Shown one piece after another: positions 18,458-28,195 of a DNA stretch of 64,000 nt. Under the pieces are notes generated by a model, which worked only from the letters and a program-made list of their open reading frames with translations, had not been told where the DNA came from and did no database searches. Every line of letters begins with the position of its first letter. Positions within the stretch are counted from its first letter, which is position 1. Source of the stretch: Candidatus Brachythrix odensensis (GTDB lineage: Bacteria > Chloroflexota > Anaerolineae > J036 > Brachytrichaceae); NCBI GenBank assembly GCA_016714465.1, contig JADKDT010000003.1:310001-374000 (forward strand), read 5' to 3'. A program made the position numbers and the translations under genes.

Positions 18458-18721
18458 ATGATGGATTCGAACGAACGATTCCCAGCCCGACAGGCGCTGG
18501 GGGACCCGAACAGCTCGACGATGGCGATTCCCTGGGTAAGCCTGCCGCTGGCCAATGCGGTCGTGGTGCCGGACGCCACCGGGCTCCCCCGCGGAACCGA
18601 GCAGGCATCCACGGAGCAAGAGACCCTGGCGGTCGATCTGCCGTTGCTTGCCGAGCGCATCCTGGCCCTGATGCGCCGTGAGGCCATCCTCGATCGGGAA
18701 CGCTCCGGTTGGATGCGCTGA
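18458..18721 (+). CDS. Small eCIS protein with C-terminal conserved helix
   Basis: 87 residues beginning MMDSNERFPARQALGDPN; GAGGGG lies about 10 bases upstream of ATG 18458. The first 55 residues look unstructured; the end, DLPLLAERILALMRREAILD and RERSGW, is a strong amphipathic helix. Small proteins with this helix are found just before the second tube gene in many eCIS clusters. The same kind of helix ends the large PIQR-repeat protein two genes on (LLAQRVYPFIRRLLAFERER), suggesting that both dock to the same partner. Function unknown. Confidence 0.65.
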   Translation: MMDSNERFPARQALGDPNSSTMAIPWVSLPLANAVVVPDATGLPRGTEQASTEQETLAVDLPLLAERILALMRREAILDRERSGWMR

Positions 18722-18732
18722 GGACTACATCA

Positions 18733-19449
18733 ATGACGAGCTACTACCGCGGACCCGTTCCCTCAGGCTTCCAGGAGCGCATCCGATCGGTTGCCCAGAA
18801 CTACAAGTTCTATCTCGAGATCGGCGGCATCCTGGTGGGCGAATTCCTCGAGTGCGGCGGCCTGGTGATCGAGAGAGAAGTGCACGAGATTCACGAGGGC
18901 GGCGTGAATGACTATGTGCACAAACGGCCGGGCAAACTCAAACTCACCAACATTACCCTTAAGCGCGGGTTGACCTACGATCGCGAGCTGTGGAACTGGT
19001 GCCGGCGCGGGATGTACGACGGCATGGTCACGCGCAAAAACATGTCGATCATTATCGGCAACTCGGAATATCTGAAAGTGAAGCAGTGGGATGTCTTTGG
19101 CGCGTTTCCGGTGAAGTGGGAGCTGGTCTCGCTGAACGCCTCGACAATGGAAATCGCCTGGGAGCAGATTGAATTGGCCCACAACGGCTTCGCGCTGAGC
19201 GACGTTGAGCGCACCCCGATTGGCTCGGGGCTGACGCCGTTGGCGGATGCGACTTTGACGGCGCTCGCAGGGGTTGCCCGAGAATTGCCGGACGCCGACT
19301 TCCTGGCGACGCTTGCGGCCCGGGCCACAGCCGCCCAGGCCGCGCTCGCGGCCTTGCGCGCCTCCGAAGCTCCGGACCCGGACGAGCTCAAAATCCTGGC
19401 CGATCGCGCCGCCGCCGCTCAGGCGGCCCTTGAAGCCGCCGGGGGATAA
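18733..19449 (+). CDS. Second tube protein (Afp5-like tube initiator)
   Basis: 238 residues. Residues 1-155 are a tail tube domain: YYRGPVPSGFQERIRSVAQ, FYLEIGGILVGEFLECGGL, VHEIHEGGVNDYVHKRPGKL, LTNITLKRGLTYDRELWNWC, and AFPVKWELVSLNASTMEIAW. The longer C-terminus adds an Ala-rich helical tail of about 70 residues. In Afp/PVC the equivalent tube variant joins the main tube to the spike. Start ATG 18733 has GAGGA upstream at normal distance and follows the small helical gene by 11 bases. Confidence 0.9.
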   Translation: MTSYYRGPVPSGFQERIRSVAQNYKFYLEIGGILVGEFLECGGLVIEREVHEIHEGGVNDYVHKRPGKLKLTNITLKRGLTYDRELWNWCRRGMYDGMVTRKNMSIIIGNSEYLKVKQWDVFGAFPVKWELVSLNASTMEIAWEQIELAHNGFALSDVERTPIGSGLTPLADATLTALAGVARELPDADFLATLAARATAAQAALAALRASEAPDPDELKILADRAAAAQAALEAAGG

Positions 19450-19475
19450 CGGGTGGTTGAGGATTTTCCAAACTC

Positions 19476-22400
19476 GTGACTGAAGCAACCCGCGCCGTTC
19501 CAGAAAGCGCTCCGGCCCTCGATTTGGGCCGGCGCGTCTTTGCGCGTCACGCGCGGGCAGAGGGCCGGCTGTCTCCCTGGACGCGGCGGGATCTGGCCGG
19601 AAAAACGATCGTCCGCGAGCTGCGTTTTGCCCAGCACATTGCCCGCCGGGGTGTATGGCCGCGGCGCGCCGGGCGTCACATTTGAAGGTCAGCTCAGCCC
19701 CAATGCTCCCCGAGGCGTTGCCCGATTCAGCGAAAAAGTGGCTGAGCGCAACACCCTCGCGGATGTGGCGCGCAAGTACGCGCCGGCGGATGAGGCAGAG
19801 GCGGGCGCAACCGCCGCCAAAACGGCGGGCAATGGGCCAATGCCGCTCGCCGGCGCGGGCAGTGGCGAGAGCAGTGGCCCCAGGAATGCCGGCCCGGCGA
19901 TATCAGCTGCCGAAGCGCTGCAACGGCTGGCCGTCGTGCGGCCTGACCTCGACCCGGAGTCCAGCCCGTTCGCCAAGATATTCAAGGCGGCGACAGGCGG
20001 TGCCCAATCTTCGGAGTCGACCCCGCAGCGCCGGTCAAATGATTCGGCCCGGCGTGTCGTTGAAACTTTTCAGCGCGGCGGCCCACGGCCCAAGGCCGAT
20101 GCCACCCCGCCCCCGGCGCCTGTTCGGCCCCGGACGGACGGGCCGCAGGCGCCCATTCAACGCCGAGTCGATCCGTCGGCGCAGGTCGTGCCTGCGCCTC
20201 CTCCGGCTGCGACGCCGGCGCCGGAGCGCCCGCCCGCCACACCGAGCTCACGCGCGCTCCGCCGTTTTGCCAGAGTGGAGGAAGTGGTTCCAACCAACTT
20301 CACGCCACCCTCGGATGACTTTGGCGACGATCTGCCCGAACCCAGCGGGCCGGCCATCCAGCGCGCGTTTCCGCCTGTCCCGGGCGACGTGATGCCACTT
20401 GCCCGGCGTCCCATTCCGGCCCCGGCGCCCACAGTGGTGCAGGCCAAGCGCCCAACGCCGCCCACCGCTCCTGCTCCGAAGCGGCAAGCCAGGCCCGCGC
20501 CAGCGCCCGCCCGATTGCAGCGCCGGGCGGCAGCGCCCGCCGCGCGGCCGGCAGGTCAACCGGCGCCAGGGGCGCGCCCGCCCGGGCAGATTGCCCCAGC
20601 CGTCGAAGCGCCGGGCCGGGCTCAACACCCGGTCGCCGATGCGGGCGGCGCAGCGACCGAACCGCCATTCGATCTGTCGTCCGAGCGCCAGGCGCCCCGT
20701 CCAACAGCGCCGATTCAACGCACGCCCGATCGTGCGCCTGCGGCGCCACCGATTTCCGGCGGTCAGCCCCCCGCACTTGAGCAGGATTCAGCGATTCAGG
20801 CCCCGCCCGCGGCCGGGTCGCCCGACCCGAGTGATGCTGGCGCGCCACTGCGCGCACCGATTCAGCGCGAAGCAGGCGAGTCGTCCAACAGCGATTTGCC
20901 CCTGGCACAGCCCGCGCGTCCGGGATCAGCGCCTGGCGATATCCTTCAGCGCACGCCGGCTGCGCGTGAGACGCCCGCGCCGCGGTCCGACCCAACGCCC
21001 CGTGAGACCGCCTCGACACCCTCGGACGATTCGCCGCCCGCGCGGCCAGTCGCGCGCGATTTACCGGCCGACGCTTCGCCCGGCACGACAGCTCAGCGAA
21101 AGCCGGTTGGATCATCAGCTGAGTCCCCTCCGTGGGACGCAGCTTCAAGCACTTTGCCGCCGGTCCCGATCCAGCGCACGCCGAGCGCAGGGCAGACCGC
21201 CGAACTGCCGATCGCGCATCCGGAGCCGCCGACCGAGCGTCCACGCGGGGCAGGGCCTGGTCCAGTGCCCCTGGAGCCTCCTCCGCCAACTCCGATACAA
21301 CGTCAGACTGATGACGCGCCGCCCGCTTCACCGATCCAGCGCCAGACGATCGCGGATCAGGCCGTCGATCTGCCGCTCGCACGGCCGCCTGAGCCGCCGC
21401 CAGCGCGCCCTGCGGCCAGTCCGCTCCCGCATCAGCCGATAGCGGATAGGCCTGCGGATTCGCCCGTTTCGCCGATCCAGCGTCGGCAGATCGTGGACCA
21501 GCCCGCAGATTTGCCGCTCGCCCGCACGCCTGAGCCTCCGGCGATTGCGCCTCCGGCGCCGATCCAGCGCCAGCCGACTGAAGGGCCGGCCGCCGATCCA
21601 GCGCCCGCCCAAGTTCCTGCCGCTCCAATTCAGCGCCAAAGGGCCGCAGGTCAGGCCGCGGATTTGCCGCTCGCCCGCACGTCTGAGCCGCCGGATGCGG
21701 AATCATCGCGGTCAAAGCAGCCCACCGAAGGGCCCCCGATTCATCCGACTGGGGCGGCGCCTGCGAGCGCTCCCGCCGCGCCGATTCAACGCCAGCCCGG
21801 CGATGTGCCGGCGGTCTTGCCGCTGGCGCGTCCGTCGACACCCGAAGCGCCGCAGCCGGCTGTATCCGATCCGCGGATCCAATCGAAGGAGGCTCAATTC
21901 CCAACCGGGATGGCGCCTGCCCCCGAGGAAAGCGGAGAAGCGCCCGTCAAACCTGCGGCCATTCGACCCCGCTCCTCCGCCCTGAATCTGGCGCGGCGCG
22001 CCGTTCAACGCATGTTGGGCGAGGGCCCGCAACCGGCCGCCGCAGTGCCGGGGCAGCCTGAGCAAGCCCGACCGACGGGGGGCGGCGCTCGGCCGACGTC
22101 TGGTCCGGGCGAGGCTGCTGGGCAGAGCGCTCGGCGGGAGCAGGAGCCCCGGCCGGATCTCGCGCTGCGACGTGCTCCTGCGCCGCCCATGGCGCCGCAG
22201 GAACCCGGTTCAGGCGCTCCAATAGGTCCAACGGCCAGGGCCGAGACAGGCACGGGCGCGCCGCGCGCGGCGCCAATTCCGGCCCGGATCCAGCGCTCGC
22301 CAGCGCCCATGTCCACGGTCCCGCGGGCCGGGCGCGGCGGGGAGGCCATTGCGGCGGGGCCTGATACCGATGACAGCCGGCGCAGTTTTGATCGCGATGA

Positions 22401-22734
22401 CAGCCTGCCGCTGGTCGTGCCGCTCCTGGCGGCCCAGTCACAGTCGGCGTCCCGTCACATCCAGCGGGCCGAAGTATCTGGCCCGTCCGGGGAGCCGGAG
22501 ACCCGGACTGCGCCTGAGACAGCGCCACGACGAAAGTCAGCCAGCCGGCCAGCCGGCTACAGCAGCGAACCCGCGCCCAAAGTCGGCCTGAAAGCGCCAG
22601 TACCGGATCAGCCGGCCCCCAGCAAGGGGAGCGAGCCGGATCTGAACTATGATCTTTTGGCCCAGAGAGTGTATCCGTTCATCCGGCGCCTGCTTGCCTT
22701 TGAACGCGAGCGAGAGCGAGGCAGTGAGATATGA
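19476..22734 (+). CDS. Large disordered PIQR-repeat protein inside the eCIS operon
   Basis: About 1,085 residues, GTG start 19476 (MTEATRAVPESAPALDLGRR), one apparent frameshift: adding a G to the run at 19648-19651 continues RFAQHIARRGVYGRGAPGVT into the long frame. Residues 1-90 look folded; then over 900 residues of Pro/Ala/Arg-rich sequence with PIQR or IQR many times, often followed by ADLPLAR. The end, YDLLAQRVYPFIRRLLAFER, is a conserved-looking helix shared with the small eCIS protein upstream. PIQR-type linkers also occur around DUF4157 domains. It overlaps the LysM gene by 4 bases. Possible roles: flexible tape measure, loading scaffold or baseplate belt. No family was recognised. 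Confidence 0.75.
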
Positions 22735-23501
22735 CAACTTCTGAATCTGTGTTCAGCGCCGCCGAATCGGTGACCAATATCGATCCGCGCCACATGAAGG
22801 ACGTCGTCATGTCGGGGCACGTGCCCATTCGGGCCATGATCGTGCCGTGGCCGCCCGAGGGCATCCCGATCCCGATCCCGTGCCAGTTCAATCCGAACGA
22901 GATCACCTACGACGTTGGCGCAAATTACAAGAACGTCTTTGGCGACAAGCTCGAGCCAGGCCTGAAAGAATACGCCGGGGTGAAGCACGAGAAGCTGACC
23001 ATGAAGCTGGACTTCGACACGTCCGAGTCCGGCTACCTGGACGTGCGGATCATGATGTTGCCGTTGCTGAACCTGGTCAAGGTCAACCCCCTGTGGAAGA
23101 TCATTCGAAGCGCCATGGGCGCGAAAGTGCGGCCTCCTTTCGTCTACTTCATCTGGGGCATGTTCTCGCTGATGATGCGTTTCAAGGCGGTGGTCACCGA
23201 CTTGAGCGTCGTGTTTACCTACTTTTCGCCCGAAGGCATTCCCCTGCGCGCCACGACCACGGTCACGTTTGAGGCCGTCCTTGACGAATTCCTGGGGCAA
23301 AACCCGACCTCGCGTTCGGAAGCGCGCAAGATGCGGATCGTGGCCGAAGGCGAGACGCTCGACTTCATTGCCTACCAGGAATACGGCGACGCGGCCAATT
23401 GGCGCCATATCGCGATGGTCAATGACATCGACAATCCGATGTCGGTGCGCGCGGGCACCGTGCTGAAGCTAACGCCGATCGATGGAGCGGGCGCCCGATG
23501 A
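22731..23501 (+). CDS. LysM-containing baseplate protein (Afp7-like)
   Basis: 256 residues. The N-terminal 190 residues (IPCQFNPNEITYDVGANYKN, YAGVKHEKLTMKLDFDTSES, PPFVYFIWGMFSLMMRFKAV, DLSVVFTYFSPEGIPLRATT) are the usual Afp7/gp53-like region that links tube to spike. Residues about 200-250 are a LysM module, MRIVAEGETLDFIAYQEYGD then ANWRHIAMVNDI and AGTVLKLTP. ATG 22731 overlaps the preceding stop (ATGA), and its own end overlaps the VgrG start, showing tight coupling of baseplate synthesis. Confidence 0.92.
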   Translation: MTTSESVFSAAESVTNIDPRHMKDVVMSGHVPIRAMIVPWPPEGIPIPIPCQFNPNEITYDVGANYKNVFGDKLEPGLKEYAGVKHEKLTMKLDFDTSESGYLDVRIMMLPLLNLVKVNPLWKIIRSAMGAKVRPPFVYFIWGMFSLMMRFKAVVTDLSVVFTYFSPEGIPLRATTTVTFEAVLDEFLGQNPTSRSEARKMRIVAEGETLDFIAYQEYGDAANWRHIAMVNDIDNPMSVRAGTVLKLTPIDGAGAR

Positions 23502-25338
23502 GCTTCAAAGTCACCATTCCGGGCCTGCCGTCGCCCCTGGTCGACAAGTACATTGTCAAAGTCGTCGTCGATCAGCACACCCGTTTGCCCAGCATGTTCG
23601 AGGTCCATATCCTCGACGAGATGCTGGCCATGAACTACAAGTACATCGACCTGCCGACGGTGACGATCGGCACGCCGGTGACGATCATGGCCTACCCGGC
23701 CGACCCGGCGCCGCTGCCGGTGTCCATCCCCCTGCCGCTGATCAAGGGCGAGGTCACCGCGATCGAGGCGTCGTTCGACGAATTCAGCCGGGCGATCATG
23801 ATCATTCGCGGCTACGACAAATCGCATCGCCTGCATCGCGGCCGAAAGACCAAGACTTATCTGATGCAGAACGACATGGCGATCGTGTCGCAGATCGCGG
23901 CCAGCGTCGGCCTTGCGCCGATCGTGACCGTGATCGGTTCCCCGCAGCCCTACGTGATCCAGAATCACCTGACCGACTGGGAGTTTCTGCAACAGCGGGC
24001 GAGCCGCTGCGGCGCCCAGGTGTCGGTGGATGCGCTCGGCCTGAGCCTGCACTTTTCGGCGATGAACCTGCCGACGATCCCGGCCCCGCCGCCGATTCTG
24101 ACCTGGGGAAAGAACCTGCGCAGTTTCAATCCGCGGATTACGGCGGCCGGGGTGGGCGGCGCCGCGGCGGTCAAGGGTCATCACCTGGGTCTGCCCGTCA
24201 TTGGGGCCATGCCGGTGACGCCGGCCTCGCCCGGCGGCGGCCTCCCGCTCACTGCTGACTTCACCCTGGCCAAGACGTTCTTTGGCGTGACGAAACTCGA
24301 GACCGTGCGGGATATGTCGACGCTGAGTGATGCGACGCTCCTGGCCAAGGGTCTGGCTGCAGAGGCTGAGTTGGATTTTCTGCAGGCCGACGGCGTCGCT
24401 GTGGGCCATCCGGGCATCATGGCCGGGGGTAAGGTTCTGATCAAAGGTGTCGGCCTGCGCTTCTCGGGCAGCTATCAGATTGTCCGGGCCACCCATGTCT
24501 GGGACTCCGACGGTCTGTACCAGACCCGCTTCACCATCGGCGGCAGCGAATCGGGCACCCTGGCCTCCCTGGTGGATAGCGCGGAACGGCGCGATATTGG
24601 GCGCATGCACGGGGTCGTGGTCGGGGTCGTGACCAACAACAACTGGATCGCCGACCTCGAAGGCGGGAACGTCGGCCGAGTCAAGGTCAAGTTCCCCTGG
24701 ATGGACGGAATGGAGGAGAGCAACTGGGCTCGGATCGCTACCCCGATGGCGGGGGCAGCCAGGGTTTTCAGTTTATGCCCGAGATCAACGACGAGGTGCT
24801 GGTCGCGTTCGAGCAGGGCGATGTCAATCGGCCGTATGTGCTGGGCGGCTTGTGGACGAAGACATCGATGCCGCCCCTGGCCGCGCCGATGGCGGTCATC
24901 GGCGGCAAAGTCGCCAAACGGATCATCAAGACGACATCCGGCCACACTCTGGCCTTCACCGATGCGCCGGGACAGGAGAAGATCGAAATCATTGACAAGA
25001 CGATGATGAACAAGATCGTCATCGACTCGGTCATGAAGACGATCACGATCGAAGGAACCGGGGACATCAACATCAACTCAAAGACCGGCAAGGTCGCGCT
25101 CGAATCCACCACGGGGATCACCATCACCAGCAAGGCCGACGTGGCCATCGATTGTCTGAACTTCACGGTCAAGGCCAAGGCCAGGGTCGCGATGGAGGGC
25201 CCGGCCGGGGCCGAGCTCAAGACGACCGGGCCGTTGCAGATGGAAGGCAGCCTGGTCAACCTGAAGGCCTCAGGGCCAGCCGCCATCGACGGCATGCCTG
25301 TCCAGATCAACAAGAGCAGCCTCGTGGTTCTGCCCTAG
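23498..25338 (+). CDS. VgrG/gp5-gp27-like spike protein, one-base frameshift
   Basis: About 613 residues forming the trimeric central spike (Afp8-like). The gp27-like hub domains come first (YIVKVVVDQHTRLPSMFEVH, HLTDWEFLQQRASRCGAQVS), then the OB-fold: GVVVGVVTNNNWIADLEGGN, GRVKVKFPWMDGMEESNWAR. At the G run 24751-24755 the frame breaks; adding one G gives ATPMAGGSQGFQFMPEINDE, then VLVAFEQGDVNRPYVLGGLW and the beta-helix needle (INSKTGKVALESTTGITITS), ending at 25338. No C-terminal effector domain is attached. The PAAR gene follows by 24 bases and should cap the needle. Confidence 0.9.
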
Positions 25339-25362
25339 GCCCAACCCAAACGGAAAACAACC

Positions 25363-25695
25363 ATGCCAGGACCTCTACTCACCGTCGGCGCCGTGCTCAT
25401 GTGCGGACACGGCGGCAAACTTACGGTCACGCCAAACCCCAAGGTGATGCTGTCTGGAACGCCCAGCGCGCAGTGGATGCCGGTGTTGCCGGTGGCCGGC
25501 TGCGCCAATCCGCCGCCGCCGGTTAACGTCGGCCCGGACGTCACCGTGCCGTTGCTGCCGCCCAGCTTCACCACCAAGGTGATGTGCAATGGGACGCCCA
25601 TGCTGATCCAGACCATCGCCGGAATGGGCGTGCCGTCGGGGATTCCGATGATGCCCTGCGCAAGCGCGGGCCAGGTGAAGGTGGTGGCCACCTGA
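25363..25695 (+). CDS. PAAR-type spike tip protein
   Basis: 110 residues, MPGPLLTVGAVLMCGHGGKL to the end, with VMLSGTP, VMCNGTPMLIQ and MPCASAGQ. Cys and His spacing (MCGHGG, CAN, MCN, PCAS) is consistent with the metal-bound tip of PAAR-like Afp10 proteins, here a DUF4280-type variant. It would sharpen the end of the VgrG needle. No toxin extension is fused. It ends one base before the gp25 gene. Confidence 0.82.
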   Translation: MPGPLLTVGAVLMCGHGGKLTVTPNPKVMLSGTPSAQWMPVLPVAGCANPPPPVNVGPDVTVPLLPPSFTTKVMCNGTPMLIQTIAGMGVPSGIPMMPCASAGQVKVVAT

Positions 25696-25696
25696 T

Positions 25697-26107
25697 ATGA
25701 ATGAACTCCAGGATCGCGAATTCATCGGCCGGGGGTTGTCATTTCCCCTGCAACTCGACCCGCGAGGCGGCGTGTCGCTGGCCAGCGGCGTGAGCGAAAT
25801 TGAGCAGGCGATCAGGATCATCCTTGGCACGATTCCCGGCGAGCGGGTCATGCGCCCGACCTTCGGGTGCCGGGCCTGGGAGTTGATCTTCAATCCCTCC
25901 CACTCGGGCACCCACAGCCTGGTTGCGCTGTATGTGCGCGAGGCGCTGGCGATGTGGGAGCCGCGGATCAATATCGACGACATCCGGGCCGGCAACGATC
26001 CGACCCATGACGGCGCGATCCTGTGCGAAATTCGCTACACGATTCGCGACACTCACGATCCACGAAGCATCGTTTATCCGTTCTACATTGCCGACGAAGA
26101 AGGCTGA
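25697..26107 (+). CDS. gp25-like baseplate wedge protein (Afp9-like)
   Basis: 136 residues of the GPW/gp25 family, the wedge piece that starts sheath polymerisation. Signature sequence: EFIGRGLSFPLQLDPRGGVS, IEQAIRIILGTIPGERVMRP, FGCRAWELIFNPSHSGTHSL, VREALAMWEPRINIDDIRAG. Length is normal. The ATG lies one base after the PAAR stop and the gpJ-like gene starts 3 bases after this stop. Confidence 0.93.
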   Translation: MNELQDREFIGRGLSFPLQLDPRGGVSLASGVSEIEQAIRIILGTIPGERVMRPTFGCRAWELIFNPSHSGTHSLVALYVREALAMWEPRINIDDIRAGNDPTHDGAILCEIRYTIRDTHDPRSIVYPFYIADEEG

Positions 26108-26110
26108 TTC

Positions 26111-28189
26111 ATGTCCATTCCTGAACCCATTCTCGACGACCTGCGCTTCCAGAAAGATCTGGTCGACGAGGCGCGCCGCCGCATCGTCCGATACTCGCCC
26201 GACTGGACTGACTACAACGTGAGCGATCCGGGGATCACCCTGATCGAGCTGTTCGCCTGGATGACCGAGCTCATCACCTATCGGCTCAACCGGGTGCCGG
26301 AAAAGAACTACGCGCGCTTCCTCGACTTGCTGGGCGTGCAGCTGCGCCCGGCCCGGAGCGCGACCACCGAGATCACCTTTCGCCTGGCGGTGCCATTCCC
26401 CGTGAACGACGAGGACCACAGCATTTCGACGACGGTGCCGCGGGGATACGAGATCTCGGCGCGCCAGGCCGAAAACGAGCCCGAGGTCATCTTCACGACC
26501 GACGAGTCACTTCTCATTGGCTGCCCGACGCTCGCCTACTTGCGCCGGGAGCAGGAGTTCAATCGCGACTTTCTTGCCCGCCTGAATGTCGAGCCGTTTC
26601 AAGTCTTCAATCCGCAACCCCTGACCGGAGATACCTTTTACATTGGGTTCGACCCCGATCAGCCGATCGCCGGCTATGTGCTCAAGCTGGCCTTTGATTG
26701 TGTGGAGACTCAGGCAACCGGCATTTCGCGCGACAACCCCCCGCTGGTCTGGGAGTGCTCAGTCGGAGATGACACGTGGCAGCGCATCCTCCCGAGCACG
26801 CGGCCGCGCGAGACAGATACGACAGGCGGCTTGAACAACGCCCAGGGTTCACTCGTCCTGTATCTGCCCCTGCGCGCCAAGCCATCCGATGTGCATGGCC
26901 GGACGGCCTACTGGATCCGCTGCCGCCACGAACCGTCCCAAAACCAGCGGCCGTACTCGCAATCGCCCCGCGTGACCGGACTGCGGGCCTACGCCCTGGG
27001 CGCGGCGACGTGGGCGACCAACGCCGTCCTGGTTTACTTCGAGGCGCTTGGGGTCGGCGAGGGCGAACCTGGGCAGAAGATCCGCCTGCAGCATGCGCCC
27101 GTCCTTGATCCGCGCGAAGGCGAAACCGTTGAGGTTGAGGAAACCATTGACGGCGAGCTTGTCTGGGTGCCGTGGACGCGGGTGGATGAGTTCTCGGGAT
27201 CGGGTCCCTTTGATCGGCACTATTGCCTGGACACCAACACCGGTGAGGTCTCTTTTGGCCCGGCTGTGCGTCAACAGGATGGCACGGTCATCCTGTACGG
27301 GAGGGTGCCCGAGGCGCGCCGTAACATCCGCTTCAGCCAGTATCGCTACGGTGGCGGAGTGACCGGGAACGTGCCCGAGGAGCGGATCGTGCAAATGCGA
27401 TCCGCCATCGCGTACGTGGACAACGCCAGCAACCTGGTCCGGGCCACGGGCGGGCTCGATCCGGAAACAATTGAAGCCGCCAAATACCGCGCCCGCCAGG
27501 AAGTGCGCTCGCAGAAGCGGGCGGTCACTGCTGATGACTATGAGCACTTCGCGCGCGAGGCAAGCACCAACGTCGCGCGGGTCAAGTGCAATCCCTTTCT
27601 GGGCAAGCAGGCGGATCGCGGCGGATCGCAGGACGGCCGCGTATCGCTCGCCCCCGGAATGGTGGATTTGATCGTGATCCCGGCCGCCTTCGACGCGGTC
27701 CGGCATGGTGATTTGACAAGGCTTAGCCTGGATGGGCCGACCCAGACCGCCATCATCAACAAGATCGACCAGTTCCGCCTGCTGACGGTGACCATGCGGG
27801 TCCGCGAGCCCATCTATGTCGGCGTCAGGGTCATCACGGACATTGTGCTGCAGTCCTATGCGCGCCCGGATGTGGTCCAGGCCAAGGTGCGCGAGACGTT
27901 GCGGGGATACATCACGCCGTTGGCCATCGGCGGCTACACGCCGCCCGACGGCGAGGCATGGGAGGGCTGGCCGATCGGCCGCGACCTGTATCTGTCCGAG
28001 ATCTACGCGCTCATCCAGCGCGTGCAGGGCGTCAAGCACGTGCGCGATGTCAAATTGGGCTCGGTCCCGATCAAGCTGACGGATATGGAGATCCCGACTG
28101 TGACCGCCACCGAGAAGCGGGTCATCGAGGTGCCGCCGGATGGGGTTCTGTGTTCACTCGATCACGACGTGAGGGTCGTGACGTTGTAG
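26111..28189 (+). CDS. Baseplate assembly protein J-like (Afp11-like)
   Basis: 692 residues of the baseplate J/gp47 group, wedge component of the contractile baseplate. Key blocks: DLVDEARRRIVRYSPDWTDY, NVSDPGITLIELFAWMTELI, TYRLNRVPEKNYARFLDLLG, RQEVRSQKRAVTADDYEHFA, DVVQAKVRETLRGYITPLAI, GWPIGRDLYLSEIYALIQRV. An Ig-like insertion in the middle (about 170-300) is normal for eCIS members. Next gene starts 6 bases downstream. Confidence 0.92.
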   Translation: MSIPEPILDDLRFQKDLVDEARRRIVRYSPDWTDYNVSDPGITLIELFAWMTELITYRLNRVPEKNYARFLDLLGVQLRPARSATTEITFRLAVPFPVNDEDHSISTTVPRGYEISARQAENEPEVIFTTDESLLIGCPTLAYLRREQEFNRDFLARLNVEPFQVFNPQPLTGDTFYIGFDPDQPIAGYVLKLAFDCVETQATGISRDNPPLVWECSVGDDTWQRILPSTRPRETDTTGGLNNAQGSLVLYLPLRAKPSDVHGRTAYWIRCRHEPSQNQRPYSQSPRVTGLRAYALGAATWATNAVLVYFEALGVGEGEPGQKIRLQHAPVLDPREGETVEVEETIDGELVWVPWTRVDEFSGSGPFDRHYCLDTNTGEVSFGPAVRQQDGTVILYGRVPEARRNIRFSQYRYGGGVTGNVPEERIVQMRSAIAYVDNASNLVRATGGLDPETIEAAKYRARQEVRSQKRAVTADDYEHFAREASTNVARVKCNPFLGKQADRGGSQDGRVSLAPGMVDLIVIPAAFDAVRHGDLTRLSLDGPTQTAIINKIDQFRLLTVTMRVREPIYVGVRVITDIVLQSYARPDVVQAKVRETLRGYITPLAIGGYTPPDGEAWEGWPIGRDLYLSEIYALIQRVQGVKHVRDVKLGSVPIKLTDMEIPTVTATEKRVIEVPPDGVLCSLDHDVRVVTL

Positions 28190-28195
28190 GCGATC

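Noticed and set aside
20300..21904. 534-codon antisense frame in the PIQR gene
   Set aside because: The plus strand has the ordered PIQR register; the antisense reading is an Ala/Arg-rich mirror of it.
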